This document shows, piece after piece, positions 1 to 4,804 of a DNA stretch of 5,758 nt (its first letter is position 1; each line of letters opens with the position of its first letter). Below the pieces are notes generated by a model. The model saw only the letters and a program-made list of their open reading frames with translations, did not search any database and was not told the origin of the DNA. The translations under genes were made by a program, and so were the position numbers. This DNA comes from DASYDU01 sp036499445 (GTDB taxonomy: Bacteria > Planctomycetota > Planctomycetia > Pirellulales > Lacipirellulaceae): assembly GCA_036499445.1 (NCBI GenBank), contig DASYDU010000006.1, positions 1-5,758 on the forward strand. The letters run 5' to 3'.

Positions 1-107
1 GTCCTCGACGCTGGCAGAATACATTTCGTGCGAAGTTGTCTGAACACGATGCAATTTCGAGCGCCCACAAATAATTTCAGCGCGCTATTTCGATTGTGCG
101 ATCTCGT

Positions 108-395
108 ATGAACGAACAACACAAGACCGCGGATCGCGAACGGCTTCATATTGTTCTCTACACGCGCGCGAGTTGTCATCTTTGCGATGACGCGCTGCGC
201 TTGTTGGAAGCGCATGGCCTCGCACCAGAATGCATTGACGTCGACGCCGATCCGGCGCTCCGCGAGCGGTTTGACGCCTGTGTGCCCGTCGTGGAAATCG
301 ACGGACAGATTCGGTTCCGAGGGCGGGTCGATGCGGTCTTACTTCGACGGCTGATCGAGCGTCGAAGGGCAGGCCAAGACAGTCAAGACAGTTAA
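108..395 (+). CDS. Glutaredoxin-like (DUF836-type) thioredoxin-fold protein
   Basis: This is a 95-residue single-domain cytosolic protein, the usual length for the glutaredoxin-like DUF836 family. After a short polar leader, the strand HIVLYTR (residues 14-20) leads into a redox motif C23-H-L-C26 at the start of a helix. The second half has VDADPAL (45-51), then V59-P60, the cis-proline that faces the active site in thioredoxin folds, then EIDG and FRGR (70-73), all typical of the family. The likely role is thiol-disulfide exchange; the partner is unknown. I chose ATG 108; an in-frame GTG at 96 would add four residues (MRSR). Neither start has a clear Shine-Dalgarno site. A lone -10-like AATAAT lies at 70-75 with no convincing -35. 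The 3' end carries a tandem 9-bp repeat encoding QDSQDS. The gene converges on the membrane-protein gene, with 13 nt between them. Confidence 0.88.
   Translation: MNEQHKTADRERLHIVLYTRASCHLCDDALRLLEAHGLAPECIDVDADPALRERFDACVPVVEIDGQIRFRGRVDAVLLRRLIERRRAGQDSQDS
375..392 (+). repeat. Tandem 9-bp duplication at the 3' end of the glutaredoxin-like gene
   Basis: CAAGACAGT occurs twice in direct succession (375-383 and 384-392), just before the TAA stop at 393-395. It keeps the reading frame and encodes QDS-QDS, so it lengthens the C-terminus by three residues without disrupting the fold. It looks like a small slippage duplication. Confidence 0.8.
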
Positions 396-396
396 G

Positions 397-417
397 TCGC
401 GGTATCCATCACCGCGA
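397..417. terminator. Perfect hairpin at the convergent gene junction, possible bidirectional terminator
   Basis: TCGCGGT (397-403) and ACCGCGA (411-417) form a perfect 7-bp GC-rich stem with a 7-nt loop. The hairpin starts 2 nt after the glutaredoxin stop and contains the stop codon of the opposing membrane-protein gene (409-411). Its position between two converging genes suggests termination in both directions. Neither side is followed by a T-run, so it would not be a classical Rho-independent terminator; it could instead protect the 3' ends of mRNAs. Confidence 0.45.
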
Positions 418-1035
418 GCTCACACGCGGGATTTCGTCCAGCTTCTGTCCGGCGACCGCGTCGCGCCAACCTTGCCGGAGGATGGCGGAAAAGCTCACGG
501 CGAGAAATGTGAACCAGCCGCCAAGCACGGCCGTGGAGAGCGCGCCGACGGCCACGCCGAGCGACGTAGTGCGGCCGCCAATCATCACTTCGAGCAGGAC
601 GGCCCCCAGGCAGCCGCCGAGAATGGCCCCGATCGCGACCAGTAATGGCAGCCGGCGAAGTGCCAAGCCATGCACATGAAGCGGCGACAACTGCATCGAG
701 CAGCTCGGATCGAGCTCGCCGCCGTCGAGTGGCTGGAAAACGGCCGTATGTCTGTCCGCTTCAGCCCGCAGATGGCAACCGATGGCAGCGCCCATCAAAT
801 GCAAGACCACGACGGCAATCGCAATCACCAGCGCGAGCGAATTGTAGCTTCCATCCGGGAAATTGGCGAGAGTGGCCAGGAGGACGCTGACCCCGGTGAC
901 AAACCAGAAAAGGTGTCGCAGCCCGAATCGCAGGACCGGACGATTCGGCTCTGGAAGATCCGCCGAGCCATATATCTGCGGCGATATCTCCAGATCGCGA
1001 TCAGCGGACGCAGTGGTTTTCGGGACTGCGGTCAT
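409..1035 (-). CDS. Four-helix integral membrane protein, function unknown
   Basis: This 208-residue protein has no catalytic motif I recognise. A polar N-terminus of about 35 residues is followed by VLRFGLRHLFWFVTGVSVLL (34-53). That segment resembles the RFxLRxLL lead-in that opens the first membrane helix of many uncharacterised planctomycete membrane proteins. Hydrophobic segments lie at about 42-57, 66-87, 129-148 and 159-186. They form two hairpins separated by a hydrophilic stretch (about 88-128) containing C87 and C112. The third and fourth segments are rich in glycine and alanine. The C-terminus is short and polar. The start ATG at 1035 has no Shine-Dalgarno site, but a good promoter-like pair sits immediately upstream, implying a nearly leaderless transcript. 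It is transcribed divergently from the LarA-like gene, which may mean shared regulation but gives no function. Confidence 0.8.
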   Translation of the reverse strand: MTAVPKTTASADRDLEISPQIYGSADLPEPNRPVLRFGLRHLFWFVTGVSVLLATLANFPDGSYNSLALVIAIAVVVLHLMGAAIGCHLRAEADRHTAVFQPLDGGELDPSCSMQLSPLHVHGLALRRLPLLVAIGAILGGCLGAVLLEVMIGGRTTSLGVAVGALSTAVLGGWFTFLAVSFSAILRQGWRDAVAGQKLDEIPRVSSR

Positions 1036-1044
1036 GGCACATTT

Positions 1045-1073
1045 ATTATCCGCTCGTTTCGCAAAGGCGGCAA
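1045..1073 (-). promoter_or_regulatory. Candidate sigma70-type promoter of the membrane-protein gene
   Basis: Read on the minus strand, TTGCCG (1068-1073; 4 of 6 matches to TTGACA) and GATAAT (1045-1050; 5 of 6 to TATAAT) are separated by exactly 17 nt. The predicted transcription start, near 1038, is only about 3 nt before the ATG at 1035. That fits the absence of a ribosome-binding site. This is a consensus match by eye, without experimental support. Confidence 0.45.
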
Positions 1074-1094
1074 GCTGGGACGAGAAGCGGCAAT

Positions 1095-1123
1095 TTGATA
1101 TGCTGGCTTTTGCTCACCTTAAT
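1095..1123 (+). promoter_or_regulatory. Candidate promoter of the LarA-like gene
   Basis: TTGATA (1095-1100; 5 of 6 to TTGACA) and CTTAAT (1118-1123; 4 of 6 to TATAAT) are 17 nt apart. Transcription would start near 1130, about 16 nt before ATG 1146. If this is correct, the upstream in-frame TTG at 1095 lies in the promoter and cannot be the start codon. The -10 lacks the important second-position A, so the call is weak. Confidence 0.33.
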
Positions 1124-1145
1124 TGTCCCATTCTTCGATCGAGCC

Positions 1146-2438
1146 ATGACAATGCCATGGATTGCTGAACGTGCCGCCGAGATCACCTGGGACCGCCTGC
1201 AGACGCTCATGGACGAGACCGTCGCGGAGGCCCGGAGGCGGATCGGCGCCAAGCCCAAGCGCGTCCTGCTGCTGCCGCCCGATATCACGCGGATGCACTC
1301 GGGAGCGGGCCGGCTGACCGAAATGCTTTACTACCGCCTGAAGGACGAGGCGGAGGTCCACGTCATTCCGACGCTTGGGCAGCATGTGCCCCATACTCCG
1401 GACGAGAACCGGCAGATGTTCGGCGCGATCCCCAACGAGCGGATCCACGCCCACGATTGGCGGGGCGGCTGCGTAGACGTGGGCGAGATCCCGGCCGCGT
1501 TTGTGAAGGACATCACCAAGGCGGCGGCCGACTGGTCGATCCCGATTGTGCTCAATCGGATGCTGATCGAGGGGCGGTGGGACTGGATCATCAACGTCGG
1601 CCACGTTGTGCCGCATGAGGTGTTGGGCTTTGCAAATCACAACAAGAACTATTTCATTGGCTTGGGCGGCAAGTCGCTGATTTGCGCATCCCACATGGCG
1701 GCCGCTTGCTGCGGCATTGAGAATAATTTGGGCAGCTTGGTCACGCCGGTGCGGGCCTGCTTCAACAAGGCGGAGGACGACTATTTGGGAAGTCTGCCCG
1801 ATCTGTATGTGCAAGTGGTGCTCGCCCGGAATGAGCAGGACAAGCTGGTCCACACGGGCGTCTACGTCGGCGACGATCTGGAGACCTATCTCGGGGCGGC
1901 CCGGCAATCGCGTGAGCAGAATATCACGGTCTTCGACGAGCCGGTGCACAAGATCGTCTGCGTGATGCAGGGGGACGAGTTTTTTAGCACTTGGGTGGCG
2001 AACAAATCGGTCTATCGAACCCGGATGGCATTGGCGGACGGTGGCGAGCTGGTGGTGATCGCCCCGGGGCTCAAACGGTTTGGCGAGCAACCGGAGGTAG
2101 ACGCCTTCATTCGCAAGTACGGCTACGTCGGCACGAAGCGGGTAATGGACCTGTATCGGCACAATGCGGACATGCAGGACCTGGCCCATGCCACGGCCCA
2201 TTTGATTCACGGATCGAGCGAGGGGCGCTTCAAAATTACCTACGCTCCCGGCCATCTCACCAAGGCCGAGATCGAGGGCGTGAATTTTGGCTATGCCGAC
2301 TTCGGCGAGACCATCGCTCGCTACCGGCCGGATACGTGCAAGCAGGGCTGGAACACCACCGCGGACGGCGAGCGGTATTACTTCATTCCGACGCCGTCGG
2401 CCGGTTTGTGGGCGCATCCTTCGCGGCTCTCGGCGTGA
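1146..2438 (+). CDS. LarA-like (DUF2088) nickel-pincer racemase/epimerase homologue
   Basis: This 430-residue protein has about the length of the lactate racemase LarA family, cytosolic enzymes that racemise or epimerise 2-hydroxyacids using a nickel-pincer nucleotide on an active-site lysine. The N-terminal domain has PPDITR (44-49), matching the family's D-x-x-R substrate motif, and GQHVPH (78-83), matching the first catalytic histidine. VPHEVLGF supplies H157; K167 follows after 10 residues and H183 after a further 16. From memory these are the spacings of the second catalytic His, cofactor Lys and Ni-binding His in LarA. K287, 12 residues before the GG of DGGELVVIAPG, fits the C-terminal active-site lysine. 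The usual SGGxK context is replaced by ANHNK, so this is a divergent subfamily of unknown substrate. ATG 1152 is an alternative start, with GAG at 1141-1143 as a weak Shine-Dalgarno. Cofactor genes larB, larC and larE are not in the window. Confidence 0.85.
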   Translation: MTMPWIAERAAEITWDRLQTLMDETVAEARRRIGAKPKRVLLLPPDITRMHSGAGRLTEMLYYRLKDEAEVHVIPTLGQHVPHTPDENRQMFGAIPNERIHAHDWRGGCVDVGEIPAAFVKDITKAAADWSIPIVLNRMLIEGRWDWIINVGHVVPHEVLGFANHNKNYFIGLGGKSLICASHMAAACCGIENNLGSLVTPVRACFNKAEDDYLGSLPDLYVQVVLARNEQDKLVHTGVYVGDDLETYLGAARQSREQNITVFDEPVHKIVCVMQGDEFFSTWVANKSVYRTRMALADGGELVVIAPGLKRFGEQPEVDAFIRKYGYVGTKRVMDLYRHNADMQDLAHATAHLIHGSSEGRFKITYAPGHLTKAEIEGVNFGYADFGETIARYRPDTCKQGWNTTADGERYYFIPTPSAGLWAHPSRLSA

Positions 2439-2441
2439 GCG

Positions 2442-2461
2442 GGCAGCAGTTTTCTGTTGCC
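2442..2461 (+). terminator. Hairpin directly after the LarA-like gene
   Basis: GGCAGCAG (2442-2449), loop TTTT (2450-2453) and CTGTTGCC (2454-2461) form an 8-bp stem with one G-U pair. It begins 3 nt after the TGA stop. No T-run follows, so termination by the intrinsic mechanism is uncertain; a 3'-end stabilising role is equally possible. The 3' arm overlaps the candidate -35 box of the next gene. Confidence 0.4.
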
Positions 2462-2485
2462 GCTGCCGGCGATCTGGACTAGGAT
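2457..2485 (+). promoter_or_regulatory. Candidate promoter of the small His-rich protein gene
   Basis: TTGCCG (2457-2462) and TAGGAT (2480-2485) are 17 nt apart, each with 4 of 6 consensus matches. The predicted transcript would start near 2492, giving a leader of about 41 nt to ATG 2533. The -35 hexamer is identical to that proposed for the divergent membrane-protein gene. Weak call by eye. Confidence 0.3.
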
Positions 2486-2532
2486 CAAGCACAGCGACGC
2501 GAACCAACGAATCACCGCGGCGTAACACGTCC

Positions 2533-2895
2533 ATGCGGCGAATCCCCCACCAGTTCCTCACGGGCCTTCTGCTCGCCATCTATGGCGGCATTTCGCTGCT
2601 GGGGTATGGCCTGCATGAGTTGGTGCCGGAGGACGCGCATCACCACCATGGTCTTCCGCTCGCTCACCAAGGGTCGGGACCGCCGGCATTCAAGACCGGC
2701 GGCAGTGTCGACGACGACCACGACTGCGATATCTGCGTCTTTCTGGATCAGGCTCGAAGCGCTCAACCTCAAATCCAAACGGCAATTGTTTGGCAGCATC
2801 TGGTCGCGGCAGTAGAAATTGCAGCGCCGCGCATTACTTCTCAGACGACCGAGCTTTCTCACGCTCCGCGCGGCCCGCCGATTATTCTCGGCTAA
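2533..2895 (+). CDS. Small exported His-rich CxxC protein, DUF2946-like
   Basis: This is a 120-residue protein. A short basic start (MRRIPHQ) is followed by a hydrophobic segment (about 8-27), which would act as a signal peptide or membrane anchor. Next come a His cluster (H28, H36-H39, H45), an acidic run DDDHD (60-64) and H63-D-C65-D-I-C68. The C-terminus is RGPPIIL (113-119). The order hydrophobic segment, histidines, H-x-C-x-x-C and a terminal R-[AG]-P-P matches my memory of DUF2946, small envelope proteins often suspected of binding metals. The similarity is short, so the assignment is tentative. Metal binding (copper or zinc) is inferred only from the ligands. ATG 2533 is chosen because it begins the hydrophobic segment directly; the frame is open upstream into the LarA-like gene, but that part looks like shadow sequence. 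There is no Shine-Dalgarno site. The DUF1559 gene follows after 108 nt. Confidence 0.72.
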   Translation: MRRIPHQFLTGLLLAIYGGISLLGYGLHELVPEDAHHHHGLPLAHQGSGPPAFKTGGSVDDDHDCDICVFLDQARSAQPQIQTAIVWQHLVAAVEIAAPRITSQTTELSHAPRGPPIILG

Positions 2896-2990
2896 CTCTT
2901 GGCTGCGTGCGGCACGATTCAATCGCGTCGCGTTTCTTCGTTTGCGCTTAGCGTACACGTGTTCGTAACCGCTTGCGCTCGTTTTTAACC

Positions 2991-2996
2991 GGGAGG
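2991..2996 (+). promoter_or_regulatory. Strong Shine-Dalgarno site for the DUF1559 gene
   Basis: GGGAGG lies 7 nt before ATG 3004, an optimal spacing. It selects 3004 over the in-frame ATG at 3025. It is the only strong ribosome-binding site I see in the window. Confidence 0.75.
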
Positions 2997-3003
2997 TTTT
3001 GCC

Positions 3004-3939
3004 ATGCGCGCTCGAGTAAATATGCGGGATCAGAAGACCCGAAAATCGCGCCGTTTAGGTTTCACGCTCGTCGAGTTGCTGGTCGTCATCGCCATTATTG
3101 GCGTCTTAATTGCGCTGTTGCTGCCGGCGGTGCAGGCGGCGCGCGAGACGGCTCGCCGCGCTCAATGCAAAAACAATCTGAAACAGATCGGCCTGGCGCT
3201 CCTTAACTACGAAAGCGCTCATCGCACGTTTCCCGCCGGATTTATTTCCCAAGCGGCCCAGCTCAATGGTATCGGAACCGGACCGGGTTGGAGCTGGGGT
3301 GCGCAGATTTTTCCCTACTTGGAAGAGTCGACGATGCAGGTCGATCTCAAGCGGGCGATTACCGACCCGTTTCATGACGCCGTCCGAATAATGACGCTGC
3401 CGGTCTTCCGATGCCCCTCAGATGCTGCCGAAGACTCGACGTTTGTCGTACGTGACGACGGGGGCGTCGAGCTGACCCGCGTGGCATTTGCCAACTACGT
3501 GGGCGTAGCTGGCACGTTTGAGGTGAGCGAAGCTCCGGATACGGGGACGGGCGTGTTGTTCCGTAACCACGGCGTCCGCATGAAGGACGTCACCGATGGC
3601 ATGAGCCACACGATCATGGTCGCGGAGCGGGCGAGTCGGCAGTCGCCGCAGACGACCTGGGTTGGGGCCGTTACCGCCGCGATTATACCGCCGGTAAATC
3701 CGGACTTTGACAACGAAGAGGCGCCGGTGCTGGTGCTGACCAACACAGGGACCGCGGCCGAAGCACGGGTGCCAAACAACCATCTGGATCACGTGGAGGA
3801 CGCCAACAGCGAGCATCCGCAAGGCGTGCACCTGATGTTTTGCGACGGCTCGGTGCAGACGATCAACAACGACATTGATCCGAGCGTGTGGGAGGCGCTG
3901 GGAACGCGCGCCGGCGGCGAGCCCAACGGCCCGTACTGA
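3004..3939 (+). CDS. DUF1559 domain protein with type IV pilin-like N-terminus
   Basis: This 311-residue protein is a standard member of the large planctomycete DUF1559 family. A basic leader (1-18) precedes G19-F20-T-L-V-E24, the prepilin peptidase site: cleavage after G19, methylation of F20, and glutamate at mature position 5. The hydrophobic helix runs to about residue 40 and is followed by PAVQAARETARRAQCKNNL, the family signature. Further hallmarks are YESAHRTFPAG (69-79), GWSWGAQIFPYLEE (95-108), FRCPSD (135-140) and the C-terminal block LMFCDGSVQ (277-285) to DPSVWEALGTRAGGE. The protein is presumably exported and anchored by its N-terminal helix as a pseudopilin-like envelope protein; its molecular role is unknown. 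Planctomycetes carry many copies, so neighbours say little about function. No pilus assembly genes are nearby. It converges on xdhC with 53 nt between the stops. Confidence 0.95.
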   Translation: MRARVNMRDQKTRKSRRLGFTLVELLVVIAIIGVLIALLLPAVQAARETARRAQCKNNLKQIGLALLNYESAHRTFPAGFISQAAQLNGIGTGPGWSWGAQIFPYLEESTMQVDLKRAITDPFHDAVRIMTLPVFRCPSDAAEDSTFVVRDDGGVELTRVAFANYVGVAGTFEVSEAPDTGTGVLFRNHGVRMKDVTDGMSHTIMVAERASRQSPQTTWVGAVTAAIIPPVNPDFDNEEAPVLVLTNTGTAAEARVPNNHLDHVEDANSEHPQGVHLMFCDGSVQTINNDIDPSVWEALGTRAGGEPNGPY

Positions 3940-3992
3940 CAGAGGATGCGGGTTATCTCGCTGGCAACCCAGATGGCCGCGCGCCTCATCGA

Positions 3993-4793
3993 CTACTCCG
4001 GGGGCGTAGCGATCGCATCACGCACCTGGATCAATTCCGCCGCGATACTGATTGCGATTTCGCCCGGCTGGTTTTTGCCTAGCGCCAGCCCGATCGGACA
4101 GCGAAAGTTTTCGGCAATGTCGGCCGCGATGCCCGCCTCGGCCAGCTCGCGGAGCATGACTTTGCGCTTGGCGGCGCTGCCGATCACGCCGAGGTAGGGC
4201 GGATGGCGGTCCTGGCGAAAAACTTCCTCCAAGATCGGCCGATCGGAAGCATGGCCCATCGTCATGCAAACCACGAAATCGTTGTCCGTGATTTGGCCGA
4301 CGAACTCCGGCATGTTGGCGGAATGAACTTTTTGCAGTTTGCCCGACTGCGGCAGCTTCGCGAGCCAATCCGCTCGCGGATCGACGCAGACAATTTGGCA
4401 CTCCATTTCCAGGAGACAGCGGACGAGCGCCTGAGCGACGTGACCCGCGCCAAAGACCACGATCCGCCACGCCCGATGGTTAAACGCCTCGAAGTAAAGC
4501 TTTACTTCGCCGCCGCACGTCATGCCGACGTCGCGCTGCAGGTTCCACTCGACGAGCCGGCCGGCGGGGGCCGCCTTTTCTCCGAGCATCTGCTGCGCGA
4601 ACTCGATCGCCTGGTTCTCCACCTTGCCGCCGCCAACCGTGCCAAATACCAGGCCCGCGCGGTCGACGAGCATTTTCGTCCCCGCATCTTGTGGCGTGCT
4701 GCCGATTGCCTCGACCATCGTCACCGAAACGAACGGCGCTCCGGATTTGGAGAGCTCGGCAAGTTTCTCGATGAAGCCGTGCGGCGTCGACAT
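3993..4793 (-). CDS. xdhC: XdhC, xanthine dehydrogenase molybdenum cofactor maturation factor
   Basis: This is a 266-residue cytosolic accessory protein. XdhC binds molybdenum cofactor, helps its sulfuration and delivers it to xanthine dehydrogenase-type enzymes. The N-terminal XdhC/CoxI domain has FVSVTMVEAIGSTPQDAG (21-38), VGGGKVE (53-59) and the conserved DVGMTCGGEV (88-97) with C93. The C-terminal Rossmann-type domain has FGAGHVAQAL (114-123), CVDPR (136-140), MTMGHASD (177-184), YLGVIGSAAKR (200-210) and CPIGL...PGEIAISIAAELI (232-255). All family blocks are present, so the gene looks intact. The frame stays open upstream to 5120 inside xdhB, but the domain begins at MSTPHGFIEKL, so ATG 4793 is chosen. 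The start lies 11 nt after the xdhB stop with no good Shine-Dalgarno, which suggests one transcript and perhaps translational coupling. A 20-bp palindrome lies within the codons for E96-F101. Confidence 0.93.
   Translation of the reverse strand: MSTPHGFIEKLAELSKSGAPFVSVTMVEAIGSTPQDAGTKMLVDRAGLVFGTVGGGKVENQAIEFAQQMLGEKAAPAGRLVEWNLQRDVGMTCGGEVKLYFEAFNHRAWRIVVFGAGHVAQALVRCLLEMECQIVCVDPRADWLAKLPQSGKLQKVHSANMPEFVGQITDNDFVVCMTMGHASDRPILEEVFRQDRHPPYLGVIGSAAKRKVMLRELAEAGIAADIAENFRCPIGLALGKNQPGEIAISIAAELIQVRDAIATPPE
4490..4509. repeat. Perfect 20-bp palindrome within xdhC
   Basis: CGAAGTAAAGCTTTACTTCG is its own reverse complement, with AAGCTT at the centre. It encodes EVKLYF in the conserved CGGEVKLYFE stretch of XdhC. 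Because it is palindromic and in register, the opposite strand reads the same six residues. It is locally A/T-rich compared with the surrounding gene. Confidence 0.85.
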
Positions 4794-4804
4794 CCGGGCG
4801 GGGT

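Noticed and set aside
482..1168. Several plus-strand open frames opposite the membrane-protein gene.
   Set aside because: They lack domain signatures and overlap one another, while the minus-strand frame shows four clear membrane helices and a good promoter-like sequence.
2287..2532. An upstream extension of the small His-rich protein into the LarA-like gene.
   Set aside because: It overlaps conserved LarA-like coding sequence in another frame and is Arg-rich. The hydrophobic export segment starts right after ATG 2533.
1119..2579. A 486-codon open frame on the minus strand covering the whole LarA-like gene.
   Set aside because: Its codons lie in register with the sense codons, so it stays open simply because TTA, CTA and TCA are rare in this GC-rich gene. 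The product is Arg/Pro-rich with no recognisable domain, while the plus strand encodes clear LarA motifs.
2942..2979. Two copies of TTGCGCT 31 nt apart upstream of the DUF1559 gene, considered as an operator.
   Set aside because: A 7-bp repeat is close to chance level in this composition, and I found no convincing -10 box associated with it.
3950..3970. GGGTT/AACCC inverted repeat between the DUF1559 gene and xdhC, considered as a terminator.
   Set aside because: The stem is only 5 bp with an 11-nt loop and no T-run, and a competing 4-bp hairpin (3961-3972) overlaps it. It is too weak to call.
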